A DNA stretch of 64,000 nt from Symbiodinium natans (GCA_905221605.1 CAJNDS010002267.1:26001-90000), one strand, 5' to 3'. Shown: positions 9,401-19,515, counted from the stretch's first letter. Numbers and translations are program-made. Notes: a model not told the origin generated them from the sequence alone.

Positions 9401-12266
9401 TAGGTATCAGGTCCCTGGTAGAAAAGGGTGTGCTAACATCCTAGGCCGTAAGCCCTTGGAAAACCTAAACCCTAAAACCTAAAGCGTCCAGGCTGCATGC
9501 TGAATTACCTGCACCGCTGTGGAGAAGTCGTTTCCGGACGGTGACAGGCTTAGCTGCACTTCCTCAGCTTGGGCAGAGCTGGTGCAGGGATTCACCTAGG
9601 GTTTAGGGAGCCTCGGGCCTAAGCCCTAAACCCTAAACCCAAAACCTCGAATAGGGGCGCCGGTCTGATCAGCGAGTGCTCAAGCTTTAGGAATTCACAG
9701 CTTTCGGAGGTGTTTTTCTACAATGTCGGTATGAAGATGTTGGGGGTGCAGAGTTTGGGGTCCCCCTAAACCCTAAACCCTAAAGCCTAAACCCTAAACC
9801 GTTTATAGGGTCATAGTTTGGAAGATGATATCGGTGGGGTCGTTGGAAGCCGTGGAGCATAGGGCTTTAGGGCTCTGGGTTTCGGGATCCAGTCACCTAG
9901 GAGAACAAAAGAGCGACACCCTTCTTTTTGTGTTCGGACTTCCCTTAAGGGTCCGTGTACCTGAACAGGGAATACTTGGGCCTTAAAGTGCCTCTTATTT
10001 AGGGACTTTAGGGCCCAAGTGCATCATAACGAGATACATGGACCCTTCGGGTTTCATGACCTAACAAAAACTATAAAACAGATCGACGTTGGCAAGGTCC
10101 TGACTAGTCCAGAATTAGGAGGGGGGGGGGTCAGTGAGTCACTATGCTACTGAGATTTTAGTAGTAGAGGTGTGCTGCTTGAATGCATTTTTCGGGCTTC
10201 GTGCTTGGGGTTTGGGGGCTCAGGCTGCAGGGTTTATGCGCCTGAGCAGATTCTTCTCTGCGAAGCTCTATTGTCGACATTTCCCTTCTAGGTTTCGAAG
10301 TGTTGGTGTTCTTGTGGGCAGTTATCCACATTGTGGTCCTTTCTCGGAGAAGTTTCCGCATTGTAAGTCCAATCTTGGCCCAAGTGGAAAAGCTGCGAGT
10401 CCTCCTCGGGAAAGCTACGATTGGCGACGAGAGCAACTCGCTCAGCTCCAAAGCATACAAACCCAAACGCATAGTCCTAGACCGCTTCCGACCAAAGCGC
10501 CAAACCTACACATGCAAAAGCTTTGGAAAAAAGCTTTGGAACGAACCGTCATGCTCGCAACGACTGAGGGACGATTACTTTTCAAGGAGAGGCAACACCA
10601 TTAGCCGAAAGACATTGTCCGTGCTGTGCCGAGTCGATAAGCACTCTTCTTATCCGAGCGAAGACACCCTAAACGCTAAACCCTAAACCCAGGAACCCCA
10701 CCGTGGCTGCTTGCAAAGGCAAGATACCACGCCGATGAAGATCCTTACTTGGCCAGCTTCTAACATGTTAAAGTCAGGTCTTCTCCCCCGCCCCCCCACC
10801 CCGACCGGTACGAACTAGAGTTCCGGGTTGAGTGTGATTACGGTGTAACCCTAAACCCCAAACCCTACGGAAACTCCACTAAGCCTAAACCTTGCTACAC
10901 TATTAACAAGTAGGCGGGTTAAGGATTTTGCAACAGGTCCAAGGCTACTAACCGTCAACCTTGCGCTCTCCATAGGATCAACCTTGAAAAGAATAACCTG
11001 AAATAAATAGGCGCAGTATAGGCCCTTAGAGTTTAGGGTTAAGGGTTACAAACCCTAAGATTCTCTAAGAGCCCCACCTGGACCGAACCACACAATCCAT
11101 CTCAATTCAGCAGCTTTGGGTGTACCTGGTGTGCCTGCTCCTACTTCTGGAGGGCAGGGTGTTAAGGGTTTTTGGGTTAAGGGTTTAGGGTCTAGGTTTA
11201 GGGTTTAGGGTTTAGGGTTTAGGGCTTAGGGCTTAGGGCTTAGGGTTTAGGGTTTAGGGTTTAGGGTTTAGGGTTTAGGGAGACTCAGGCCCGCCTAGGG
11301 AGCTTTGGGGAGTCGTGGGGAGTATGAAGAACCTTGGTTGCATGCCCCCCTTGAACCCCCCTCCCTTAAGACCCTATAACAAATAACTCCCTGCACCCTA
11401 AGCCCTAAACCCTAAAAACCCTAAACCCTGAAACCAAGCCGAAAACCCGAAACACACAAGGATAAACCCTAAACCCTAAACCCTAAACCCTAAACCCTAA
11501 ACCCTAAACCCTAAACCCATTTGAGGATCTTCAGGTATTCTCGGCTACCAAGGATCCTCGAAGCTGTGCGCTAGGGAACTTATGTACCCAAGCCTATCCG
11601 GGTTTTCCTACTCCTAACCTGCGTAAACACTTCAGGGGGGCTAGGCGGGGGGGGGGGGGGGGGGGGGGGGGAAGTGCGGGTTGAAGTTGTAAGTAAGGTT
11701 TATGGTTTTAGGGGTTCAGGGCTCAGGTCTCTGGTCTAAGGTTTGGGGGTTCAGGGCTTCACAGATAAAAACCAACATTTTCAAGCTCCCCTGAAACATT
11801 GGCACCAGACTCTTCTCCTCCCCAAAAGTATATGGAGAAACTGGCTCTATAGAGTCAGGCGGAAATAGCGGTGCAACTAAACCCTAAACCCTAAACCCTA
11901 AACCCTAAACCCTAAACCCTAAACCCTAAACCCTAAACCCTAAACCCTAAACTCAAGATGGTATTCGGACCCTTGCGATTCAAGGGTTGAGGCTTCGTGG
12001 TGGAGGAGCTACGCATGGAGTCTCCTAGTCTCCGCAGACTCTCCTCAACTGAGCTCTGAGGCACCACATCCCAAAAACCCAAGTGCCCAAAACCAAGATT
12101 TTAGGGTTTAGGGTTTAGGGTTTGGGGTTTAGGGTTTTAGGGTTTGGGGTTTAGGGTTTAGGGTTTAGGGTTTGGGGTTTAGGGTTTAGGGTTTAGGGTT
12201 TAGGGTTTGTGTCATGCCGGGGTGCGAGTTTGTCATGACGGCAATGGCGCAGATGAGGTCGAAAGC
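3388..12266 (-). CDS. Channel gene B: voltage-gated cation channel, S1 to S5 (partial, 7 exons)
   Basis: Seven short exons on the minus strand read in order S1, S1-S2 linker, S2, S3, S3-S4 loop, S4, S5a, with matching phases at every junction. Recognisable parts are S1 (AFDLICAIAVMTNS), S2 with the usual acidic and basic pair (ELLLR), S3 (MWSWLDVVVVAISLW), an S4 with Arg/Lys about every third residue (LKALRI then VIRLMRVFRFVMAFR) and S5 (SIAFTLKSLFWALMLLLVI). The order and S4 are characteristic of single-domain voltage-gated Na+/Ca2+-type channels expanded in dinoflagellates; ion selectivity cannot be read. S5b, pore and S6 were not found before the left edge. The N-terminus may be among islands at 13-34 kb. 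Confidence 0.85.
4248..4306 (-). CDS. Gene B exon: S4 voltage sensor
   Basis: VIRLMRVFRFVMAFRTLIT with regularly spaced Arg. Acceptor AGTCAG, GC donor after ACG TG. Joining to the S5 exon gives T-W-S-I-A-F, in phase. Confidence 0.88.
4997..5096. repeat. TTTAGGG array in the gene B S4-S3 intron
   Basis: About 13 units, some TTTTAGGG. Confidence 0.95.
5252..5360. mobile_element. MITE family A copy (GGGTCCATGTACCT termini)
   Basis: Inverted termini CCTAAGGGTCCATGTACC and GGTACATGGACCCTTAGG, about 110 bp, with internal TACTTGGGCC and GGCCCAAGTA. Almost identical to the copy at 37394-37501. Confidence 0.9.
5466..5575. repeat. CCCTAAA/CCCTGAA array
   Basis: About 15 CCCTAAA-type units. It is followed at 5681-5765 by about 12 units in the opposite orientation, an inverted pair about 110 bp apart. 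Confidence 0.95.
5681..5765. repeat. TTTAGGG array
   Basis: About 12 units, opposite in orientation to 5466-5575. Confidence 0.95.
6041..6147. mobile_element. MITE family A copy, diverged
   Basis: GGGTCCATGTACCTCATT at the left, GGTACACAGATCCTTGGG at the right, with the same internal GGGCCCCAA motif. Confidence 0.7.
6660..6845. repeat. Tandem repeat of about 60 bp, three copies
   Basis: Unit contains TTAAGAACCCCCAAAAGTAA and ACAAATAATATTCC, ending in CTTACCCTTACAAGG-like sequence. A lone relative lies at 7873-7925. Next to it is a TATATA/G-tract microsatellite (6853-6948). Confidence 0.8.
6972..7027 (-). CDS. Gene B exon: S3-S4 loop and start of S4
   Basis: DNMGGHADGVTGLKALRI. Acceptor CCCAG, GC donor after ATC. 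The phase fits both neighbours. Confidence 0.75.
7573..7652 (-). CDS. Gene B exon: S3
   Basis: MWSWLDVVVVAISLWEVV then ADVLYALD, a hydrophobic segment with the S3 Asp. Acceptor GAAAG; donor placed as GC (after GAT A), with GA two bases later possible. Confidence 0.83.
7965..8155. repeat. TA microsatellite followed by G-tract and C-rich block
   Basis: TATA/TGTA repeats to about 8028, then a long G run (8055-8092) and CCCCC-rich sequence. The proline- and glycine-rich open frames here are low-complexity artefacts. Confidence 0.85.
8574..8628. repeat. CCCTAAA array adjoining the S2 exon of gene B
   Basis: About 8 units. In sense orientation it is TTTAGGG, starting about 30 nt after the S2 donor. 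Confidence 0.95.
8653..8732 (-). CDS. Gene B exon: S2
   Basis: TYAAWFCLELLLRICADG then CKIFCGSDW. Acceptor GCCGAG, GC donor after GAT TG. Joined to S3 it gives SDWMWSWLD, the usual S2-S3 turn. Confidence 0.87.
9509..9578 (-). CDS. Gene B exon: S1-S2 extracellular linker
   Basis: SAQAEEVQLSLSPSGNDF then STAVQ. Acceptor CACCAG, donor GTAATT. Phase 2 in and phase 0 out fit S1 and S2. Polar, as expected for the linker. S1 may lack a few residues, so an extra microexon upstream is possible. Confidence 0.65.
9942..10051. mobile_element. MITE family A copy
   Basis: CTTAAGGGTCCGTGTACCT and AGATACATGGACCCTTCGGG termini. Confidence 0.85.
10052..10690. other. Repeat-poor unique block, function not recognised
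   Basis: One of few stretches here without telomere-like units. Overlapping open frames exist on both strands (for example 10134-10604 plus, 10158-10472 minus) but none has a recognisable motif or convincing splice context. The plus frame from about 10390 has protein-like composition (ESYDWRREQLAQLQSIQ). It lies inside the S1-S2 linker intron of gene B. Confidence 0.4.
11192..11281. repeat. TTTAGGG array
   Basis: About 12 units with GGCTTAG variants. Confidence 0.95.
11458..11520. repeat. CCCTAAA array
   Basis: About 8 perfect units. Opposite in orientation to the array about 180 bp to its left. Confidence 0.95.
11645..11672. repeat. Poly-G tract
   Basis: Run of about 27 G. Confidence 0.95.
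11877..11952. repeat. CCCTAAA array
   Basis: About 10 perfect units, followed at 12102-12208 by TTTAGGG units in the opposite sense. Confidence 0.95.
12102..12208. repeat. TTTAGGG/TTTGGGG array next to the S1 exon
   Basis: About 15 units. Here the orientation on the downstream side of the S1 exon is opposite to the usual rule. Confidence 0.95.
12226..12266 (-). CDS. Gene B exon: S1
   Basis: AFDLICAIAVMTNS, acceptor TCCAAG, GC donor after AAC TC. This matches the S1 pattern FD...NS of this channel family. Confidence 0.72.
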
Positions 12267-12299
12267 CTTGGATCCGAAAACTTGGAGGCGTATCCCCTA

Positions 12300-12890
12300 G
12301 GGGTGAGTTCGGATTTTCGGGTTTGAGGATGTAAGGTTGAGAGTCCACAGCCAAGTCCAGCGAAGTGAGGATGAAAACAAATATGCACCGAAGCCCTGTA
12401 AGGCTGTAAGGTTGGGCGGAGTGTAGGCTAGGGTTGTGTTCGGAGACTCGTGACATCCCAGTAGTTCTCGTCGCCAACTCGCTGAAACCCCGCCCCCCCC
12501 GCCCACCCCCCCAAACCCGGGCACACACGCGTGCACATGCGCGCACGCGCAGATTCGCACCCCCTCTGTCGAAGTACCGTCCTGGCCAAGGAGTCGTCGG
12601 GCTTGGAATTTGGGGCGTCGGGAGGTCACCAGCCCCACCTTGGTACCACTAACTGCCCGCGCTCCTTTGCAGGTAAATGCTTCAGCGTCCTCAAGCACGG
12701 TCCCCTTACTCACATGGCTTCATGGGACATTGTGTTGAGCAACTAAGGGCCATGCCCCCTGCCTCGCAAAAAATTGCAGACGAAAGTACACACACACACA
12801 CATATACGCGCCCGGGGGAGAGAGCGCTCGCGGGCTGTGGCGCGTGCTGTCGCGCGTTGTGGGGCACGCGATCAACCCTTCCTTCATTCT
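12300..12890. other. Unique block upstream of the S1 exon, no firm gene
   Basis: A minus frame at about 12345-12420 reads LRCIFVFILTSLDLAVDS, hydrophobic and preceded by AG; it could be a membrane exon but has no confirmed partner. The rest holds CG/CA-rich low-complexity sequence (12515-12560) and a CA tract (12786-12804). Confidence 0.35.
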
Positions 12891-12891
12891 T

Positions 12892-12997
12892 ACTTGGAGG
12901 TTCAGGGTACTTATAACCCCAATTTTACCTGTACTTAGTCCTCTGAGTAGGTTAGAAGTATTAATATACTTGGGAGTACCCATGAACCTCCAATTTG
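12892..12997. mobile_element. MITE family C copy (TTGGAGGTTCA termini)
   Basis: ACTTGGAGGTTCAGGGTACT and AGTACCCATGAACCTCCAA are inverted. Relatives at 22708-22836, 17230-17372 and 57535-57617. Confidence 0.8.
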
Positions 12998-13001
12998 GTC
13001 A

Positions 13002-13115
13002 GGGCTCATGTACCTAGTACATACTTGGGCTCGAAAGCTACGCTATATAGACTATACAGGCATCCCTTTCTCAAGCGCAAAGCAGATACTACATAATGGT
13101 ACACAGGGCCCTAAA
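13002..13115. mobile_element. Degenerate MITE family A relative
   Basis: CTCATGTACCTAGTACATACTTGGG at the left and GGTACACAGGGCCC at the right; decayed. Confidence 0.5.
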
Positions 13116-13166
13116 CCAAACCCTGAAAGGCCCCTAGGGCTTTATCTTTAGCCCTCAAACCTAAAC

Positions 13167-13232
13167 CCTGGTCGTGTGCATTGGTTTTCAGCAAGGCACC
13201 GGGCTATGAACTGCTTGCTGTAGGCAGGTGTC
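13167..13232 (-). CDS. Candidate orphan exon (minus)
   Basis: TPAYSKQFIARCLAENQCT after acceptor TGCCAG; donor uncertain. No family recognised. Confidence 0.35.
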
Positions 13233-13251
13233 CTGGCAAGCCGATGATTTG

Positions 13252-13346
13252 AAGGGTTTAGGGTTTGGGGTTTGGGGTTTGGGGTTTAGGGTTTGGGGTT
13301 TAGGGTTTGGGGTTTAGGGTTTAGGGTTTGGGGTTTAGGGCTTAGG
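13252..13346. repeat. TTTAGGG/TTTGGGG mixed array
   Basis: About 13 units with A/G alternation at the fourth base. Confidence 0.95.
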
Positions 13347-13385
13347 GCTTAGGGGGCTTCCTGCATCGAGGGGCCTAAGCTCTAC

Positions 13386-13486
13386 TTTGGGATGTTCCCT
13401 TATACTGGCAGTCCTTGATGGGGTTTATAAGTGGGGGTGCTAGAATCCCTTTTAAGGACTGCCAGCTTCAGGGGGAACATCCCAAA
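13386..13486. mobile_element. MITE family B copy (TTGGGATGTTCCC termini)
   Basis: TTTGGGATGTTCCCTTATAC and GGGGGAACATCCCAAA are inverted, with inner GGCAGTCCTT/AAGGACTGCC. Confidence 0.9.
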
Positions 13487-13705
13487 CTATACTAGCTAGG
13501 GTCTGACGGCTTGGGATTAGGGCTGGGGGTTTAGGGTTCATATTGTGCTGAGAGGTATGACACGTGTGGGCCAATTTTGGGCCAAGGAAGGGCTGATTCT
13601 TGCAGAGACTGTTGAGAGTCTTTGAGCAGGCCTTCTAGGAGCTGGAGGGGCTACAGAGTCCAGAGTTTGGGGGACAACCCCAAAACCAACCACCAACAAC
13701 CCCTG

Positions 13706-13890
13706 GGCTTAGAATTCTTTCTAGAGATTGCCCAGGCTATGCCCCCTCCCGCCCCAAGCCCAAACCCCGTGGCTTAGAATTCTTTCTAGAGATTGCCCAG
13801 GCTATGCCCCCTCCCGCCCCAAGCCCAAAACCCGTGGCTTAGAATTCTTTCTAGAGATTGCCCAGGCTATGCCCCCTCCCGCCCCAAGCC
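13706..13890. repeat. 65-bp tandem repeat, three copies
   Basis: Unit begins CTTAGAATTCTTTCTAGAGA and contains TTGCCCAGGCTATGCCCCCT. The third copy is truncated at its end. It translates to a repeated proline-rich peptide, which I regard as incidental. Confidence 0.9.
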
Positions 13891-13929
13891 CTCCCAAAAA
13901 TATAGAAAAAATGCCAAGCTTGGGTGTGC

Positions 13930-13994
13930 CTCGACATACTCGTCGCCAACGTCGCGCATGGTCATGTTCGTGAACATGTTCCGGGAGTGGGCGC
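13930..13994 (-). CDS. Candidate orphan exon (minus), well bounded
   Basis: AHSRNMFTNMTMRDVGDEYVE, acceptor CTGGCAG, GC donor (GAG|GCACAC). Composition is clearly protein-like. It could be an N-terminal exon of gene B; homology unknown. Confidence 0.55.
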
Positions 13995-14042
13995 CTGCCA
14001 GTGTGGGCAGGGCTTGCGGCTTAGGATCCAAACATATAACTT

Positions 14043-14158
14043 TGGTAGCCCAAATACTTAGCCATATTGAAATAAGGGCGCCATTTTGGGGTTGGCTACT
14101 TTATAGGGGAATCTTGAACCAAGCGAGAAGGGAAAGGGGCACTACTGGGCTACGAAGA
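14043..14158. mobile_element. MITE of the TAGCCCAG family (same as intron 79-238)
   Basis: TGGTAGCCCAAATACTTAGCC at the left and GGCACTACTGGGCTACGAAG at the right, with internal GGCTACTTTATAGGGGAATC matching the element spliced from the RCC1-like gene. Confidence 0.8.
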
Positions 14159-15160
14159 TAACTTAGCCTCATTCTGACGGTAAACGAACCCAAAAGTTCC
14201 TTAACGGCAGCCCCAACCCTCAGAAAGCCCACGGCTAGCTGAACCCTAAACCCTAAACACTAAACCCTAAACCCTAAACCTGCTAGCTGAACCGAAAACC
14301 CTAAACTCTAGAACACCAGAGCGGCTCTATGCGGCTCTCCGAACAAAGCATTCTTTGACGAAATTCACGGGAGTCAAGTCATGATCCCAACACCAGGGCT
14401 CCAAATGCTTGGTTTAGGGTTTAGGGCTTAGGGTTAGGGTTTAGGGTTTAGGGCTTAGGGTGTAGGGTCTAAGCTTAAGGGTAACTTCACTTCACGGAGA
14501 AGAGGTGAGCATAAGTTGCCCAAGGGCAACTGGCCCGCAGGTCGCGCGAGAAAGCACTTGGGGGGGGTGGAGCTTCATCTAGGATGGCCCATAAGGCCCC
14601 CCTAAAAACATTCCCAAAACACAAGCCTCTTAAAGCCAAAAAGGGCAAACATATCGAATATCCCAAGGGGCTGCCGAGTCCCTATCAAGGAGCAGGGGGG
14701 CGACATGCAGCGCAACGAATCATGCTTGAAGTCTCAGAGCGCGGTCACCGCGCTCATAGCTTCACAAGGCACGTCATGCCATGACCCCACCCCCACCCCC
14801 CCGCCTTTGCACAAGAAAGCACAGCAAGCCAGAGGAAGCCCCAAACGGCCCATGCGAGTGTAGCTGCAGGTCTTACGTATAGGTACATGGCACCTCCCCG
14901 AAACTCTCGACCCAAAACCCAAAACCCTAACCCCTAAACCTTAAACCCTAAACCCTAAACCCTAAACCCTAAACTCTGATTCCTAAAATCTATAAACCCT
15001 AAACCCAGGGCTTGTTGCGAGTCACAGAACCGATGTTAGGGTTGAAGTTGAAGCCTCCTGGGTGTTAGGGCGAATCTAGGCCCTTGGCATTTAAGGGTGT
15101 AGGGTTTAGGGTTTAGGGTTTAGGGTTTATAGAAATTGTATAGGGTTTGGGTCCCAATAA

Positions 15161-15249
15161 GTTTTGAGCGAAAGCTTTGAGCGAAAGTTTTGAGCGAAAG
15201 TTTTGTGCGAAAGTTTTGTGCGAAAGTTTTGAGCGAAAGTTTTTTTTTT
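15161..15249. repeat. 13-14-bp tandem repeat, about seven copies
   Basis: Unit AAAGTTTTGAGCG with G/T variants, ending in an oligo-T run. Confidence 0.9.
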
Positions 15250-15295
15250 AGATATTAGGTTTTAGGGTCGGCGTGGGGGGGGGGTAGGTCCTGGA

Positions 15296-16085
15296 GCTTA
15301 AAATTAGCTCTCAAAGCTCAAAATTGCTCAAAATGAGCTGTCGGACCTCAAAATTAGCTCCTGGAGCTCAAAATTAGCTCCCAAAGCTTAAAATTAGCTC
15401 CCGGAGCTCAAATAAGCTCCCAGAGCTCAAAATTAGCTCCCAGAGCTCAAAATTAGCTCCCAAAGCTCAAAATTAGCTCCCGGAGCTCAAAATTAGCTCC
15501 CAGAGCTCAATTGGTCTTGGAGCTCAAAATTAGCTCCCGGAGCTCAAAATTAGCTCATTAGCTCCCGCAGCTCAAAATTAGCTCCCAAAGCTTGAAATTA
15601 GCTCCCGGAGCGCAAAATTAGCTGCCGGAGCTCAAAATTAGCTTCCAAAGCTGAAAATGCTGGCTCCAGAGCTCAAAATTAGCTCCCGAAGCTCAAAATT
15701 AACTCCCCGAGCTAAAAATTAGCTCTTGGAGCTCAAAATTAGCTCCCAAAGAGTAAAACTAGCTCCCGGAGCTCAAATAAACTCCCAGGGCTCAAAATTA
15801 GCTCCCGGAGCTTAAACTTAACTCCCGGAGTTCAAAATTAGCTCTTGGAGCTCAAAATTAGCTCCCAGAGCTCAAAATTAGCTCCCGGAGCTCAAACTTA
15901 GAGCTCAAAATTAACTCCCAGCTCAAAATTTTAATTCCCAAAGCTTAAAATTAGCTCGAGAGCTCAAAATTAGCTTGCAGAGCTCAAAATTAACTCCCGG
16001 ACTTAGAGCTCAAAATTGCTCCCAGAGCTCAAAATAATAGAAAATGAGCTCCCGGAGCTCAAAATTAACTCGCACACCTCAAAAC
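15296..16085. repeat. 20-bp minisatellite
   Basis: About 38 copies of AGCTCCCGGAGCTCAAAATT with point changes and a few short or long units. Each unit holds the palindrome GAGCTC or a near version. Confidence 0.95.
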
Positions 16086-16435
16086 TGGGGGGAAGGGGGG
16101 GGGGGAGGGGGGGGGGGAAAGGGGGGGAAGGGGGGGGGGGAGCGGGGGGGGGGGGAGGGGGGGGGGGGGGGAGGGGGGGGAGGGGGGGGGGAGGGGAGGG
16201 GGGGGGGGGAGGGAGGGGGGAGGGGGGGGGGGGGGGGGGGGGGGGGGGCGGGAGGGGGGAGCGGGGGGGGGGGAGGGGGGGGGGGGGGAGGGGGGGGAGG
16301 GGGGGGGAGGGGGGGGGGGGGGGGAGGGGGGGGGGGGGGGGGGGAGGGGGGGGGAGGGGGGGGGGGAGGGGGGGGGGGGGGGGGGGGCGGGGGGGGGGAG
16401 GGGGGGGGAGGGGGGGGGGGTGGAAGGGCTGGGGC
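16086..16435. repeat. Long G-rich tract (G runs broken by single A/C)
   Basis: Nearly 350 bp of G runs directly abutting the minisatellite, with further G-rich sequence to 16570. The poly-Gly/poly-Pro open frames are artefacts. Strong G-quadruplex potential. Confidence 0.97.
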
Positions 16436-16913
16436 GGGGGGCGGCTGTGGGAAGGGAACAAAGGTTTTGCTGAGCGCGGAGAGGGTCAAGAGGGGCCGAA
16501 AGGGACCGAAAAGGGCGGGAGGGGGTTTGGAGGGGGGGCCGGGGAGGGGGGGGCGGGGGAGGTCAGGGGAGGCAAGTTATGTAAATTGAATATTTTGCCT
16601 CCCAGTAGTATTTTGAATCAATTTACTTAAACTCGGCCTCCCAGAAGCGTTTTGGATTAGTTTACTCAAACTCTGCTTGTCAGCTGTTTAGACAAATAAC
16701 TTGGGAAATTCAGAATGATACCACATACAATTTCTATTTATTTCGTCTTGAGGGTTTAGGGTTTAGGGTTTAGGGACCTATTTCCTAGGGTTTGGGGTTT
16801 AGGGTTTACTCAGCAAGGACATAGAGGTTGCGGTTGTGTAGGTCTTTAGGGATGTTTCGGGCTTAAGGCCCTTTTTGCACGTTGGTCGTGGGCTTAGGAC
16901 TCAAACATCCGAA

Positions 16914-17012
16914 GCCCTAACCCTAAACCCTAAACCCTAAACCCTAAACCCTAAACCCTAAACCCTAAACCCTAAACCCTAAACCCTAAACCCTAAACCC
17001 TAAACCCTACAC
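16914..17012. repeat. CCCTAAA array
   Basis: About 13 units. Lies left of a candidate exon, with a TTTAGGG array on that exon's right (17147-17225). Confidence 0.95.
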
Positions 17013-17067
17013 CCTAGACCCTGAACCCTGAAACCCGGAGCCCCACTCCCAAGATTGGGAGGCCCAC

Positions 17068-17121
17068 CTTCTTGCGTTTCTGCTGCGGTCTGGAGGGCAA
17101 GGTCATAGTGCGTGAACGTGC
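17068..17121 (-). CDS. Candidate orphan exon (minus), basic
   Basis: ARSRTMTLPSRPQQKRKK, acceptor CAAGCAAG, donor GTGGGC. 54 nt, flanked by the usual telomere-like arrays. Possible N-terminal exon of gene B. Confidence 0.5.
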
Positions 17122-17146
17122 CTTGCTTGGAGGAAAAGGGTCAGCT

Positions 17147-17230
17147 TGGGTTTAGGGTTTAGGGTTTAGGGTTTAGGGTTTAGGGTTTGGGGTTTAGGGT
17201 TTCGGGTTTAGGGTTTCGGGTTTAGGGTTC
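17147..17230. repeat. TTTAGGG array
   Basis: About 11 units with TTTCGGG variants. Confidence 0.95.
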
Positions 17231-17610
17231 AGGGTACTTATCACCCCGATTATGACTGTACTTAGAAGCCTACGGGGTTTCTAGGTTCAGGGTTAGGGTT
17301 TCGGGTTTGGAGTGTAGGGGGGTTATAAGACGTACAATTGGGGTTATACGTGCCCATGAACCTCCCAGTAGACCGTCGGGTCCAGGAATAGTTTTGAAAG
17401 CCTCGGGGACCCAGATATCAGTCCTCAACGGTACTAAACCGTGTAGACAAACCCTAAACCCTAAACCCTAAACCCTAAACCCTAAACCCTTATGCTTGAA
17501 GGCCTCGTAGGCCGCATGCCGAACGTCACAGCCCTCTCTTCCAGCCCTGAAACCACTACAACTACACCCCAAAGCTCCAAAGCGGTTTAGGGTTTAGGGT
17601 TTAGGGTTTA

Positions 17611-17712
17611 GGGGGTTCCTCCTTATACTAACAGTCCTTATTTAATAAGGATTCTCATAGAGGGGTACTCTCATCCCCAGCAAGGACTGTTAGCATAAGG
17701 GGGAACATCCCA
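17611..17712. mobile_element. MITE family B copy
   Basis: CTTATACTAACAGTCCTTAT and CAAGGACTGTTAGCATAAGG are inverted, ending GGGAACATCCCAA. Confidence 0.9.
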
Positions 17713-18393
17713 AGTTCAATGGTTTATGCTTTCGGGTTCAGGGCTAAACCTCCGAAAGGAGAGAGCCTAAACCCAGATGTTTGCTTCCCCTAAGGTCCCA
17801 CTAAGATGCGTCCGTGCTCCGCATCTCAATAACCGAAGCCCCCAAAATTAGCCCTTAAGGGAGGGATTCAAGGGGGTATGTAACCCAAGGTTCCCTAACA
17901 CTCCCTCCCCACTACTCGCTCCCTAACACAACCCACCATTTACCACAGGGTGGGGGAGATACCATGCGCGGGGGAGTTTGCCCGAATATAGAGCCTCAAA
18001 TATAGTAGGATTCCCGTAAAATACGGACTCCAAAAAAGTACCCCTGCTATGGTAAACCCCCATATACCTGAACCCGAACTCCTAAACCCTTAAACCCTAA
18101 GCCCGAATCCCTAACCGCCCCCCCCCCCCCCCCCCCAAAAAAAAAAAAAAAAGGAAATCCTCTTTCAAGGAAACCCCAAAAAGGCATCCCGATTTACGGA
18201 CATCCCCCCGTAGATCTCTGGGACCGTCTGGGGTTCAGGTTGAAGGAGAACTCCACGCTCTTTGGGTTTAAGGTTCAGGGCTTAGGGCTTACGGCTTAGG
18301 GCTTAGGGTTTAGGGTTTAGGGTTTAGGGCTAGGGTTTGGGGTCGAGGGTCGAGGGTCCCAAGCTTGAAAACCGGCCCAGAAAAACCAAAGCC

Positions 18394-18487
18394 AAAAAAG
18401 TTGGAAACTCAATAGCCTCAATCCCTAACAGTAAGGTATGTAGGAATCCCGGCACTACTTGTCCTTAAAAAGGTTTCCAACTTTTTG
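18394..18487. mobile_element. Small inverted-repeat element (AAGTTGGAAAC termini)
   Basis: AAAAAAGTTGGAAAC at the left and GGTTTCCAACTTTTT at the right, 94 bp. Confidence 0.75.
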
Positions 18488-18766
18488 GGGTTGACTGTAC
18501 TCCTACATGAAGTATGCTTTCCCTACTAGTATCCCCGAAGGGACACCTATTCACCTATTCTAGACACAAAGAGTTTTATAAGGAGACACCCTCATTGACC
18601 TGAGGGTAGCCTAGGAATAAAGACGGGTGCCCTTTTTGGCTTGAGGAGGCTAAAAAAGGGAGCGCAAACTCTTAAAAGGGAACAACCTCTACTCTGGGGC
18701 CTAACATCTCATAAAACCCTAAACTTCCTAAACCCTAAACCCGAAACCCTAAACCCTAAACCCTAC

Positions 18767-18856
18767 GAATCGATCCCTTCCGAAATCATCACCGAGGTGC
18801 TAAAGAGCCCCTTCGGCACGAAGTCCGACCACTGGGAGTGGGCCGATGACCTCTTC
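18767..18856 (-). CDS. Candidate orphan exon, strand uncertain
   Basis: On the minus strand SSAHSQWSDFVPKGLFSTS runs between acceptor AACAG and donor GTAGGG. The plus frame (PSEIITEVLKSPFGTKSD) is equally open but lacks an AG acceptor. GC-rich third positions on both. Confidence 0.45.
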
Positions 18857-19077
18857 CTGTTCGGAATAAACCCTAAACCCCAAACCCCAAACCCTAAACC
18901 CTAAACCCTAAACCCCAAACCCCAAACCCTAAACCCTAAACCCTGAACCCTATTGCATGGCGGTCCGCGAAGAAGGCAACTGCTACGCAGACCCCCCATC
19001 TCTGCATCTCTGCGTGGGCTATTCGAGGCTCGCGCCCTGTTTGTTGAAAGCTTGCTAGACACCCGGTGCCTTAAACA

Positions 19078-19272
19078 CAAAACCCTAAAACCTAAAACCC
19101 TAAAACCTCAAAAACCCCAAAACCCCAAAACCCCTAAAACCCTAAACCCCAAAAACCCTAAACCCCTAAAACCCTAACACCCGAAAACCCGAAAAACCTA
19201 AAACCCTAAAACCCTAAACCCCAAAAACCCTAAACCCCTAAAACCCTAAAACCCTAAAACCCTAAAACCCTT
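19078..19272. repeat. CCCTAAAA/CCCCAAAA variant array
   Basis: Octamer-type variants with an extra A, mixed with CCCTAAA; ends at 19272. A TTTAGGG array follows at 19316-19370. Confidence 0.9.
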
Positions 19273-19515
19273 AACCTTCAGGCTCTCCCAGGTTAAGTTA
19301 AGGGATTCGGGATTCGGGGTTTAGGGTTTAGGGTTTAGGGTTTAGGGTTTAGGGTTTAGGGGTTTGGGGGTGCAGTGTGATCGGCAAAGTTATTTGGTCT
19401 AGGCCCTGAACCCAAAACCCTGAACCTTAAACCCTGGACCCTAAACCCTAAACCCTGAACCCTAAACCCTAAACCCTAAACCTTGCTTTTAGGGCGGTAG
19501 GGAAAATTTTAGCTC

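Noticed and set aside
14080-14100. Dinoflagellate spliced-leader relic (CCATTTTGG)
   Set aside because: Only nine bases match; the GCTCAAG 3' part is absent, and the site lies in a MITE.
15296-16085. CRISPR array
   Set aside because: Units are contiguous 20-bp copies with no unique spacers, and the genome is eukaryotic.
16003-16630. Long poly-Pro and poly-Gly open frames
   Set aside because: They follow from G runs on one strand and C runs on the other; no non-repeat protein sequence flanks them.
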